The notes beneath the pieces were generated by a model. It saw only the letters and a list, made by a program, of their open reading frames with translations, was not told the origin of the DNA and ran no database searches. A DNA stretch of 6,209 bases from Candidatus Atribacter alterifermentans (GTDB lineage Bacteria; Atribacterota; Atribacteria; Atribacterales; Atribacteraceae), in the NCBI GenBank assembly GCA_012517635.1, contig JAAYUP010000223.1, positions 1 to 6,209 on the forward strand. Direction: 5' to 3'. Below are positions 1-6,209 of this stretch, piece by piece. Positions within the stretch are counted from its first letter, which is position 1. Every line of letters begins with the position of its first letter. The position numbers were made by a program, and so were the translations under genes.

Positions 1-243
1 AGCAACAGGATTCATTCTGAGTTCATCTTTTGGTCCACCTTTCGGTCTTCCTAAATGAGAAACCAAAATAACTCTCGCTCCTTGTTCCAGCAAAAAACGA
101 ATAGTAGGTAAACTCATAACGATTCGAGTATCATCCGTTACTTCCCGCTTTTCATTCAAAGGAACATTAAAATCAACTCGTACCAAAACTTTCTTTCCTT
201 TTAACTGATCTTTAGGAATATCTCGAATGGTTTTTTTGTCCAA
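1..243 (-). CDS. pgk: Phosphoglycerate kinase, N-terminal 81 residues (partial, runs off the left edge)
   Basis: Glycolytic enzyme that transfers phosphate between 1,3-bisphosphoglycerate and ADP, giving 3-phosphoglycerate and ATP in the cytoplasm. Only the first 81 codons are in the window, out of about 390-400 usual for the family. The family signature is unmistakable: VRVDFNVPL at residues 21-29, TDDTRI at 36-41, LPTI at 45-48 and SHLGRPKG at 62-69. The known 3-phosphoglycerate contacts are all present: D24, N26, R40, H63 and R66. The start is TTG at 243-241: an in-frame TAG lies two codons upstream, no ATG precedes the conserved region, and AGGAGG sits 9 nt before the TTG. The gene begins 16 nt after the stop of the CBS-domain gene, so the two are probably co-transcribed. 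The usual upstream partner gap (glyceraldehyde-3-phosphate dehydrogenase) is not here. Confidence 0.96.
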   Translation of the reverse strand, partial: MDKKTIRDIPKDQLKGKKVLVRVDFNVPLNEKREVTDDTRIVMSLPTIRFLLEQGARVILVSHLGRPKGGPKDELRMNPVA

Positions 244-252
244 TTTCTACAA

Positions 253-258
253 CCTCCT
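253..258 (-). promoter_or_regulatory. Ribosome binding site of pgk (decides a TTG start)
   Basis: The minus strand reads AGGAGG, followed by 9 nt and then TTG. It is a perfect core Shine-Dalgarno match in the short gap after the CBS-domain gene. It supports TTG as the pgk start codon, because no ATG or GTG start is available in frame between the upstream TAG and the conserved N-terminus. Confidence 0.85.
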
Positions 259-259
259 C

Positions 260-694
260 TTATTTATTTTCAAGCATAACTTGGAGCAATTTCGTCTTAC
301 TCAGCATTCCAATCACTTTCCCTATCTGCACGACTGGGACTATTTCCAAATCAGATTTGAGAAAAAAATGAATTGCATCTTCTTCGGTCTCGCTTGCTTC
401 AAGAAATTCATTTTTTTCCGATAGAAATTCGGACACCTCTTTATCAAAAAGTTCTCTCATTTTTTTTCGGAATTCATAGAAAGATATGGGCGTGTTTCCT
501 AATTCTTTTTTTATTTCGTTTTCAAGATAATTGAAAAAATCGCTTCCAGAAAAGTAACCTACTAAGTTTTGCTCCAGGTCGACAACTGAAACCCCAGTAA
601 GTTTTCTGCGATTTAAAAACTGAATGGTATCCCCAACTGTATCGAAGTCATTGACAATTGGAGCTTCTGGAATCATTATTTCTTCTATAAACAA
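260..694 (-). CDS. Small protein with two CBS domains
   Basis: Stand-alone CBS-pair protein of 144 residues (numbered here from the TTG start). The first CBS repeat covers about residues 6-56, including the LTGVSVVD and LVGYFSGSDFF stretches. A charged linker follows (about 57-84), then a second repeat (about 86-142) with EIVPVVQIGKVIGMLSKTKLL. CBS pairs usually bind adenine nucleotides or S-adenosylmethionine and act as ligand sensors, but the ligand and partner cannot be told from sequence. No catalytic, membrane or DNA-binding domain is fused to it. An ATG at 700-698 would add two residues but lies only 1 nt from the AGGAGG at 702-707. The TTG at 694-692 has a normal 7-nt spacing and is preferred. 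It sits 33 nt after the rhomboid gene and 16 nt before pgk, which suggests co-transcription with both. Confidence 0.85.
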   Translation of the reverse strand: MFIEEIMIPEAPIVNDFDTVGDTIQFLNRRKLTGVSVVDLEQNLVGYFSGSDFFNYLENEIKKELGNTPISFYEFRKKMRELFDKEVSEFLSEKNEFLEASETEEDAIHFFLKSDLEIVPVVQIGKVIGMLSKTKLLQVMLENK

Positions 695-701
695 GTGCAT
701 T

Positions 702-707
702 CCTCCT
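702..707 (-). promoter_or_regulatory. Ribosome binding site of the CBS-domain gene
   Basis: The minus strand reads AGGAGG. The first ATG in the reading frame starts 1 nt after it, too close for normal initiation. A TTG two codons further on starts 7 nt after it. The site therefore favours the TTG at 694-692 as the real start. Confidence 0.75.
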
Positions 708-727
708 CAGACATTTCTTGGTAATCT

Positions 728-1411
728 TCACCAATAATGGGTTCGATAGTATCGATTTGAAACTATTTTACACCATAACACACCAAACAAAAAACCTCCA
801 ATGTGAGCAAACCAGGCGACGCCTCCCCTTGAACTCATGCCTAATGAGGTCAAGCTGGAAATCGCTTGGAGAAAAATCCAAATTCCCAAAACGAAAAAAG
901 CTTTCACTCTCACAAAAGTGACAAAAAAACCAAATATTAACATGACAATAACCCGAGCACCAGGAAAAAGGATAAAATACCCACCCATCACCCCAGCAAT
1001 AGCACCACTTGCACCTATGGTTGGTATGGTTGAAGAGGGAAATATGAAAGCATGAACCAACCCGGCAAATAGACCGCTAATCAGATAAAACATGAAATAA
1101 TGAAAATGCCCTAAAAAATCCTCAACATTATTGCCAAAAATCCATAAATAAAGCATATTTGAGCCAAGATGGAGTATGTTCCCATGCAAAAAAATGGAAC
1201 TGAACAAGGTAAACCATGGTGCAATGAAAGACGAATTCGTTTCCCCATTACCCCAAAGGAAAGCTGGAACCAATCCTCCGCGTTGGAAAAATGAATCTAA
1301 TCCTTGGCCTTGTAAGATTTCAAAAAGAAAGATAAAAATATTTAAAGCGATTAAAAAAACTGTAACAAATGGAAATTTTCTTGTTGGTAACTCATCTCGG
1401 ATAGGAATCAT
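728..1411 (-). CDS. Rhomboid family intramembrane serine protease
   Basis: Polytopic membrane protease of 227 residues that cleaves substrates within or next to the membrane; its substrates are unknown. It shows the six-helix rhomboid core. TM1 is at about residues 14-32. The loop and TM2 carry HGNILHLGSN, in which H81 and N85 match the oxyanion-side HxxxN motif. TM4 carries the catalytic serine in GASGAIAG (S135), and TM6 carries the catalytic histidine in AHIGGF (H203). All catalytic residues are present, so it should be active. There is no extra soluble domain. The start MIPIRDELPTRKFP is typical of a common bacterial subgroup, so ATG at 1411 is secure, yet no Shine-Dalgarno sequence precedes it. 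A 70-nt gap separates it from hemW. That gap holds TATAAT-like hexamers on the minus strand (TATAAT at 1464-1459, TATGAT at 1428-1423, TATTTT at 1423-1418), all without a convincing -35, so an internal promoter is possible but unproven. Confidence 0.93.
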   Translation of the reverse strand: MIPIRDELPTRKFPFVTVFLIALNIFIFLFEILQGQGLDSFFQRGGLVPAFLWGNGETNSSFIAPWFTLFSSIFLHGNILHLGSNMLYLWIFGNNVEDFLGHFHYFMFYLISGLFAGLVHAFIFPSSTIPTIGASGAIAGVMGGYFILFPGARVIVMLIFGFFVTFVRVKAFFVLGIWIFLQAISSLTSLGMSSRGGVAWFAHIGGFLFGVLWCKIVSNRYYRTHYW

Positions 1412-1481
1412 AATATAAAAATATCATATTCTGAAAGACTTTGCATCGATTTTTTTTAATTATAAAGATCTTTTTCCTTCC

Positions 1482-2630
1482 TTAATCGAAAATTTCAAGG
1501 AACAATTGGTTGGCAATTAAAGTCCCTCTAGAAGTAAGAATCCACCTCCCCGCCCTTTTATAAACTAAATGACTTTGAACAAAATTCTCTAAAAGAATTA
1601 GTTTCTCCTGAACAAAAGGTTCCGGGTAAGTTTTGAATAGTTTTTCCGTTTCGACTCCTTCGCTCGTTCGTAAAGCAAGAATCATCTCTTCGGCTAATTT
1701 TTGTTTAACGTTAAGAATATCTTTCATTATCACTGGAGATTGACCATTTTTAATTTTTTTTTGATAGTGACTCAATGATGAAGTATTTCTCATTCTGATC
1801 CCCCTTAAGTAAGAACAGGAAGATACTCCCAACCCTAAATATTCTTGATTTCGCCAATAGGTTAGATTGTGAAGGCACTCATAACCAGGTTGAGCAAAAT
1901 TCGATATTTCATATCTTTTATATCCATATTTTCCTAACACCTGCTGTGTCCATCGATAGATTGATGCCTCCCAGTCTTGACCAGGAAACGAGGCCAAGTG
2001 ACTTTTTAAAAAAGATCCGAGAGGTACCCGCTGGCTTAAAGTGAGATTGTAAAGAGAAAAATGAGAGGGCTGATACAATAATACATACTCTATTTCTTTT
2101 TTCCAATCCGAAAAAGTTTGAAAAGGAAGGCCGTACATGAGGTCAAAATTCCAGTTCAAAAATGAGCCACTATTCATTAAATGTATTAAGAGGTTGTGAA
2201 CGTCTTTTTCCTGATAGGATCGCCCTAAAAAAGATAAAAAACGATTCTGAAAACTTTGAATGCCTAAACTGAGACGATTAATACCTACATAAGCAAAATC
2301 TCGAATTTTTTCTGGATTTAATGTTCCAGGATTCGCTTCGATTGTTATTTCAATGAATTTTGAAAACTGAAAGTTTTGACGGAGGTGGAGCAAAAAATCC
2401 TTTAAAATTTCTGGTGAAACCAGAGATGGCGTCCCCCCACCGAAATAAATGCTCTTTAAAACGATATCTTGAAGACTATCGTACTTGGTGCGTATTTGTA
2501 ATTCTTGAATGAGAACTTTAAAATAGTCAGCAATCGAGTCGGATTGACGATTGGGATAAGAAACAAAATCACAATAACGACACTTTTGAATACAAAAGGG
2601 AACATGAATATATAAAGCAATTTCTTTCAT
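1482..2630 (-). CDS. hemW: HemW, radical-SAM haem chaperone (formerly annotated oxygen-independent coproporphyrinogen III oxidase-like)
   Basis: Cytoplasmic radical-SAM protein of 382 residues, the usual HemW length. The iron-sulfur cluster motif CxxxCxxC is C13-C17-C20 in HVPFCIQKCRYCDF. The residue two after C20 is F22, not the fourth cysteine found in true HemN (CxxxCxxCxC), which points to HemW rather than the oxidase. Further family motifs are GGGTPS (64-69), EANPGTL (98-104), RLSLGIQSF (119-127), DLMYGLP (163-169) and YEISNFA (240-246). HNLTYW (254-259) matches the HNxxYW motif linked to haem binding in HemW. The C-terminal HemN-type domain follows (about 300-380, with LALRTSEGV). Its ATG overlaps the lepA stop as ATGA, and only a weak GAAG lies upstream, so translation is probably coupled to lepA. 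lepA-hemW adjacency is widespread in bacteria. No haem biosynthesis genes are nearby. Confidence 0.95.
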   Translation of the reverse strand: MKEIALYIHVPFCIQKCRYCDFVSYPNRQSDSIADYFKVLIQELQIRTKYDSLQDIVLKSIYFGGGTPSLVSPEILKDFLLHLRQNFQFSKFIEITIEANPGTLNPEKIRDFAYVGINRLSLGIQSFQNRFLSFLGRSYQEKDVHNLLIHLMNSGSFLNWNFDLMYGLPFQTFSDWKKEIEYVLLYQPSHFSLYNLTLSQRVPLGSFLKSHLASFPGQDWEASIYRWTQQVLGKYGYKRYEISNFAQPGYECLHNLTYWRNQEYLGLGVSSCSYLRGIRMRNTSSLSHYQKKIKNGQSPVIMKDILNVKQKLAEEMILALRTSEGVETEKLFKTYPEPFVQEKLILLENFVQSHLVYKRAGRWILTSRGTLIANQLFLEIFD

Positions 2631-4435
2631 GGTTCTTCAGTTTGTAAAACCGCTAAAAATGCTTCCTGAGGAATGCTTATTTTTCCTACCGCCTTCATTC
2701 TCTTTTTTCCTTCTTTTTGCTTTTCTAAAAGTTTCCTTTTCCGTGTAATGTCTCCACCATAACACTTTGCTAATACGTCTTTTCTTAAAGCTGCCACATC
2801 TTCTCGAGCGATGACTTTTCCCCCAATGGCGGCTTGAACTGAAACAGTAAACATTTGTCGAGGTATTAATTTCCGTAGACGTGTTACTAATTCTCGTGCC
2901 CGGCGAATCGCATTTTCTTGATGGCTAATAAAGGACAATCCGTCAACCTTTTCTTTACTTACTAAAATATCCACTTTAACTAGATTGGATGGGGCATACC
3001 CAAAAAACTCATAATCCATACTTGCATACCCACGACTTACTGATTTAAGCCGATTATAGAAATCAAAAAGAATTTCAGCCATAGGCAAATGATAGCGAAT
3101 AATCACCGTATTTGGATCCAGGTAAATCATATCTTGTAAAATACCTCTTTTGGATTGGCAGAGGTCCATCACTCCACCAATGGCAGTCGATGGAGTTATG
3201 ATTTTTATTTCGACAATTGGTTCTTCCGCTTCTTCAATATCTCCAGCTGGTGGAAAATCTCGTGGGGATTTGACTTCAATGAAATCACCATTTTTTGTCA
3301 AGATATGATAAACCACGTGAGGAGCAGTTGCTACCACTTCAATATCAAACTCTCGTTCAATGCGTTCTTGAATAATTTCCATATGAAGCAATCCTAAAAA
3401 GCCGCAACGAAAACCAAACCCTAAAGCCTCAGAAACATCGGCTTCATATACCAAAGATGCATCATTGAGTTGGAGCTTTTCTAAAGCTTCTTTTAAAATC
3501 TCATATCCTTCGGCGTTCACTGGATAAAAACTACAAAAAACCATTGGTTTTGCTTGTTTATATCCAGGTACGGCTTGAGAAGTTGGCTTGACAGCTGAAG
3601 TGATTGTATCTCCGACCCGACAATCCTGAATGGCTTTTATATTACAAGATAAATATCCAACTTCACACGGACCGAGAGAGTCAACCTCTTTCATGTCGGG
3701 ATTAAAAATTCCTAATTCTATCACCTGATATTTCTGCTTATTCGAATACATCATGATTTCGAAACCCTTTTGAATGGAACCTTCGAAGATTCGGATAAAG
3801 GGCAAAACCCCTCGATAGGTATCATAGACTGAATCAAAGATTAAAGCTTTTAATGATTTCTCTTTCTGACCTTGAGGGGATGGAATATAATCAATTACTT
3901 TTTCTAAGAGTTCTTCGACCCCCTCTCCCAATTTGGCACTTACCAAAGTAATTGGGAGAGGGCTTGGGCCAAGAATGCTCTTCATTTCTTCGCAAACCCG
4001 TTCGGGATTAGCTGATGGGAGATCTATTTTATTGATTACGGGTAATACAGCCAAACCTTCAGCTAAGGCAAGGTTGGTATGCGCTAAAGTTTGTGCCTCA
4101 ACCCCTTGAGTCGCATCGATAACTAATATTGCTCCTTCACAAGCTGCCAAACTTCTTGATACCTCATAACTGAAATCGGCATGACCGGGAGTATCAATCA
4201 TATTGAAAATAAAAGAACAGTTTCGATGTGAAGAAAAATATTGTAATCTTACTGCTTTTGCCTTGATGGTTATTCCTCTTTCTCGCTCTAAATCCATACG
4301 ATCCAGCACTTGATCTCGCATTTTTTGTTTTGGAATTGCATGACATAAATCCAAAATACGATCAGCTAAGGTTGATTTTCCATGGTCGATATGAGCGATT
4401 ATACAAAAATTACGAATGACTTGGTTTTCGGTCAT
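2627..4435 (-). CDS. lepA: Elongation factor 4 (LepA), ribosome-binding GTPase
   Basis: Complete 602-residue translational GTPase that acts on the ribosome and is implicated in back-translocation, initiation or subunit maturation. GTPase motifs in order are G1 AHIDHGKS (14-21), switch RERGITI (51-57), G3 DTPGH (81-85), G4 NKID (135-138) and G5 SAK (166-168). EF-G-like domains II, III and V follow. The C-terminal domain specific to LepA ends with AKCYGGDITRKRKLL (556-570) and GKISIPQEAFLAVL, which separates it from EF-G, BipA and TypA. The ATG lies 4 nt after the murJ stop. The AGGAGG at 4455-4450, inside the last murJ codons, is 14 nt away, which is long; AAAGGG at 4449-4444 is 8 nt away and may serve instead. 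Coupling with murJ is likely. A 13-bp inverted repeat lies within codons around the G5 motif (3921-3962). Confidence 0.98.
   Translation of the reverse strand: MTENQVIRNFCIIAHIDHGKSTLADRILDLCHAIPKQKMRDQVLDRMDLERERGITIKAKAVRLQYFSSHRNCSFIFNMIDTPGHADFSYEVSRSLAACEGAILVIDATQGVEAQTLAHTNLALAEGLAVLPVINKIDLPSANPERVCEEMKSILGPSPLPITLVSAKLGEGVEELLEKVIDYIPSPQGQKEKSLKALIFDSVYDTYRGVLPFIRIFEGSIQKGFEIMMYSNKQKYQVIELGIFNPDMKEVDSLGPCEVGYLSCNIKAIQDCRVGDTITSAVKPTSQAVPGYKQAKPMVFCSFYPVNAEGYEILKEALEKLQLNDASLVYEADVSEALGFGFRCGFLGLLHMEIIQERIEREFDIEVVATAPHVVYHILTKNGDFIEVKSPRDFPPAGDIEEAEEPIVEIKIITPSTAIGGVMDLCQSKRGILQDMIYLDPNTVIIRYHLPMAEILFDFYNRLKSVSRGYASMDYEFFGYAPSNLVKVDILVSKEKVDGLSFISHQENAIRRARELVTRLRKLIPRQMFTVSVQAAIGGKVIAREDVAALRKDVLAKCYGGDITRKRKLLEKQKEGKKRMKAVGKISIPQEAFLAVLQTEEP
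3921..3962. repeat. Perfect 13-bp inverted repeat inside lepA
   Basis: The left arm CCCTCTCCCAATT (3921-3933) is the exact reverse complement of the right arm AATTGGGAGAGGG (3950-3962), with a 16-nt loop. TTTGG and CCAAA near the loop could form an inner 5-bp helix as an alternative fold. The arms encode parts of SPLPI and LGEGVEE on either side of the G5 SAK motif of LepA. It may form a hairpin in the lepA mRNA, or it may be coincidence of codon choice. No run of U follows it in the mRNA, so it is not a standard terminator. Confidence 0.7.
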
Positions 4436-4439
4436 AACC

Positions 4440-6002
4440 TTAACCCTTTCCTCCTAAATTTCGACGAATAAAAGACCAAATCGATTTTCCTTCTTTCAAT
4501 CCCATGGACTGAGAAAGCAAAATATAGATTAAGCAAAATACGACTAATGAAATCCCAAAAAAGGCTAGCAATGATGCCTTACTCTGTAGGTTTTGCACCA
4601 AATGAAGGATCCCCCAACAAAATCCTATAAAAAGGAGGTTTAAAATAACTATTTTCACCAACCAGGAATAAATGGTTCGGTCCTTTTTATAAAAGGTATG
4701 TTTTCTTTTAAGGAAATAAAATAAACAGATACAATTGAGCACTGCAACCAGAGAAGTTGCCAAGGCTAGACCACTAAAACTGAAGTAACGGACCAATAGT
4801 AAATCTAAAATCACATTTACACCCACCATAATAACACTGATTCGAACTGGTGTCACAGTATCTTTGAGTGAATAAAAGGCTTTGGTAATAATGTGGTTCA
4901 TCGAGAAGAAAACCAGTCCGGGAACATAAAACAGAAGACTCTGAGCAGTCATCTGAGTAGCGTTAGCATCAAACATTCCCCGTTCATAGATTAGGCGTAT
5001 TGCTTCATTTCGAAATATAGCTAAATAGCTAGTAATGGGAATCATTATAAATAAAACCAATCGGATTCCTTGAGTAAAAGTATAATTCCACTCCTGGGGA
5101 TTATTTTTAAAAACTAATTGTGACAGAGAAGGAAGAATCGCGGTCGAAAGAGCAATACCAAAAATTCCTAAAGGAAGTTCTAATAAACGATCGGCATAGT
5201 AGAGAGCCGATACTGCTCCTTCTTGACAAGTTGAAGCAATAATACGATCGACTAAGGTATTCAATTGACCAACTGCCAAAGCTAAGGTAACAGGCAGCAT
5301 GAGTCGAATCACTTCACGAAAACCTGGATCGCTCCAAAATCTTTTAAAAAATCGGAGTGCATATCCTTTTTTATAAAAGGGATACAGTTGAATAACAAAT
5401 TGGCCAATACCACCAATCAGCACACCAATCGCTAATGAGTAAGGACCGGCAAAAGCTTTGAAAAGTAAAAGAGTAAGAATGGTCCCAGCATTAAAAAAAA
5501 CCGGTGCTATCGCTGACCAACTGAAAATGTGGATGGTGTTCAATATCCCCATAACCAAAGCTGACCAGGATATAATGAGTAAAAAGGGGAACATAATGCG
5601 GGTCATGTGAGTAGCCATTTGGATCTTTTCTGGTTCAGAACGAAAACCTATTCCAACCATTTTAACGATCCATGGTGAAAAAGCTATTCCAATTATGCAA
5701 ACAACCGATACGACTAAGGTAAGACCGGTAAAGACAGAATAAATAAACTTTCGTGATTCCTGGTGGCTTTTTTCCGAATACTGAGAAAATACCGGAACAA
5801 CTGAAGTACTAAGTGCTCCTTCCGCAAACAAACGACGAAGCAAGTTCGGTATGGTATAGGCAACAAAAAAGACATCAGTTACCCAAGAAGCTCCAAACAT
5901 TGAAGAAACCAGAATTTCCCTTAAAAGACCGGTAATACGAGATAGAAATGTACCAGCTCCAACTATTGCAGTATTTTTGATGAGTGATCGTTCTTTAACC
6001 AT
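4440..6002 (-). CDS. murJ: MurJ (MviN), lipid II flippase
   Basis: Inner-membrane protein of the MOP superfamily that flips lipid II, the peptidoglycan precursor, to the outer face. With the ATG at 6002 it has 520 residues and the usual run of about 14 hydrophobic segments. Numbered from that start, the charged residues important in E. coli MurJ are all present: S21, R22 and R28 in SRITGLLRE, D43 in WVTDVFF, R56 and R57 in NLLRRLFAEGALS, and R272 and E275 in ADRLLELP. They align with E. coli S17, R18, R24, D39, R52, R53, R270 and E273. An ATG at 6026 would add eight residues (MGFVYNEN), but it lies upstream of the predicted transcription start and has no ribosome binding site. The ATG at 6002 also has no Shine-Dalgarno and sits exactly where a TATAAT-directed transcript would begin, so the mRNA may be leaderless. 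It heads the probable murJ-lepA-hemW operon, and its final codons carry an AGGAGG for lepA. Confidence 0.96.
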   Translation of the reverse strand: MVKERSLIKNTAIVGAGTFLSRITGLLREILVSSMFGASWVTDVFFVAYTIPNLLRRLFAEGALSTSVVPVFSQYSEKSHQESRKFIYSVFTGLTLVVSVVCIIGIAFSPWIVKMVGIGFRSEPEKIQMATHMTRIMFPFLLIISWSALVMGILNTIHIFSWSAIAPVFFNAGTILTLLLFKAFAGPYSLAIGVLIGGIGQFVIQLYPFYKKGYALRFFKRFWSDPGFREVIRLMLPVTLALAVGQLNTLVDRIIASTCQEGAVSALYYADRLLELPLGIFGIALSTAILPSLSQLVFKNNPQEWNYTFTQGIRLVLFIMIPITSYLAIFRNEAIRLIYERGMFDANATQMTAQSLLFYVPGLVFFSMNHIITKAFYSLKDTVTPVRISVIMVGVNVILDLLLVRYFSFSGLALATSLVAVLNCICLFYFLKRKHTFYKKDRTIYSWLVKIVILNLLFIGFCWGILHLVQNLQSKASLLAFFGISLVVFCLIYILLSQSMGLKEGKSIWSFIRRNLGGKG

Positions 6003-6008
6003 ATTTTC

Positions 6009-6038
6009 ATTATAAACGAATCCCATTATTCTTGTTAA
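6009..6038 (-). promoter_or_regulatory. Predicted sigma-70-type promoter of murJ
   Basis: On the minus strand, a -35 TTAACA (6038-6033, five of six consensus bases) is followed by an 18-nt spacer and a perfect -10 TATAAT (6014-6009). Transcription starting 7 nt after the -10 would begin at 6002, the A of the second in-frame ATG of murJ. The promoter lies just past the rRNA operon and its inverted repeat, so murJ and the genes behind it need not depend on rRNA transcription. The prediction is by eye; the first in-frame ATG (6026) falls inside the spacer. Confidence 0.6.
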
Positions 6039-6066
6039 ACATTCTATTCAATCACCCCAAGCCTTT

Positions 6067-6113
6067 TCACACAAATAGGGCTGAAGATCATCTCTCCAGC
6101 CCTATTTGTGTGA
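6067..6113 (-). terminator. Long perfect inverted repeat after the 5S gene; probable rRNA terminator or processing stem
   Basis: The arms 6067-6083 and 6097-6113 are exact reverse complements over 17 bp (core AATAGGGCTG and CAGCCCTATT) with a 13-nt loop. It begins about 13 nt after the 3' end of the 5S rRNA on the minus strand, where rRNA operons usually terminate. No U-tract follows: the minus strand continues GAAAAGGC, and the plus strand also lacks a T-run after the stem. It may terminate through stem stability or Rho, or be a processing or 3'-end stabilising stem. The inverted repeat itself is certain; the function is inferred from position. Confidence 0.6.
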
Positions 6114-6125
6114 TTCTCATATTCA

Positions 6126-6209
6126 CTCCCGGCAGCGTCCTACTTTCCCACCCAGCTGCCCAGGCAGTATCATCGGCGTTGGAGGGCTTCACTTCCGGGT
6201 TCGGAATGG
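6126..6209 (-). rRNA. rrf: 5S ribosomal RNA, 3' portion (partial, runs off the right edge)
   Basis: The minus strand reads CCATTCCGAACCCGGAAG, then AAGCCCTCCAACGCCGATG, then CTGCCTGGGCAGCTGGG, and ends near GTAGGACGCTGCCGGGAG. These are the conserved loop B/helix III, loop A-side and helix IV-V segments of bacterial 5S rRNA. About 84 of the usual 115-120 nt are present; the 5' part lies beyond the window. The exact 3' end is uncertain by a few bases because its pairing partner (the 5' end) is missing. The 23S and 16S genes are presumably further right. Confidence 0.95.

Noticed and set aside
1459..1487. Candidate promoter with perfect TATAAT (1464-1459) upstream of the rhomboid gene
   Set aside because: The hexamer at the expected -35 distance reads GATTAA, a poor match, and the gap is so AT-rich that TATAAT by chance is plausible. 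It is kept only as a remark, not as a feature.
1482..2630. True oxygen-independent coproporphyrinogen III dehydrogenase (HemN)
   Set aside because: The fourth cysteine of the CxxxCxxCxC motif is replaced by phenylalanine, the protein is about 70 residues shorter than usual HemN, and the HNxxYW motif of HemW is present.
3155..3397. Plus-strand open frames, such as this one inside lepA and others at 227-424, 718-1055 and 1176-1418
   Set aside because: They lie antisense to well-supported genes, have no family resemblance and no convincing ribosome binding site.
4681..4697. Short palindrome CCTTTTTATAAAAGG in murJ, with a near copy around 5365-5382
   Set aside because: Both copies simply encode the same FYKK peptide in cytoplasmic loops; the similarity is explained by codon choice and AT-richness, not by a repeat element.
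6003..6026. Longer murJ start adding MGFVYNEN
   Set aside because: No Shine-Dalgarno; the codons overlap the predicted -10 and spacer of the promoter, and the family alignment does not need the extra residues.
1..6209. A mobile element, defence system or other novel multi-gene system
   Set aside because: All genes belong to conserved housekeeping or common families on one strand; there are no integrase, transposase, toxin-antitoxin, nuclease or array signatures.

Overview
The window comes from an AT-rich bacterial chromosome (roughly 40% GC by eye) and holds ordinary core genes. Every gene lies on the minus strand, so transcription runs from the right edge to the left. The lineage cannot be fixed from this sequence. 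The protein sequences look like those of a low-GC or deep-branching anaerobe; Atribacterota or a Firmicutes-like group would fit, but that is only a guess. Nothing suggests a plasmid, phage or transposon: there are no transposases, integrases, tRNAs or CRISPR repeats.

Right edge (about 6003-6209): the 3' two thirds of a 5S rRNA gene, the tail of an rRNA operon. It is followed on the minus strand by a long perfect inverted repeat (6067-6113), then a short spacer with a good sigma-70-type promoter (6009-6038) driving the next gene.

Centre (1482-6002): murJ (lipid II flippase), lepA (elongation factor 4) and hemW (radical-SAM haem chaperone) are packed tightly. There are 4 nt between murJ and lepA, and a 4-nt ATGA overlap between lepA and hemW, so they are very probably one operon with translational coupling. 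A 13-bp perfect inverted repeat sits inside lepA.

Left part (1-1411): after a 70-nt gap come a rhomboid intramembrane serine protease, a small protein with two CBS domains, and the first 81 codons of pgk (phosphoglycerate kinase), which runs off the left edge. The last two genes have strong AGGAGG ribosome binding sites and both appear to start with TTG. The gaps here are about 33 and 16 nt, so this looks like a second operon or a continuation of the first.

The genes are functionally mixed: cell-wall precursor export, translation, haem handling, membrane proteolysis, probable ligand sensing and glycolysis. I see no dedicated new system. The points worth a second look are the probable leaderless start of murJ, the two inverted repeats, the TTG start calls, and the link of a CBS-domain protein to pgk.
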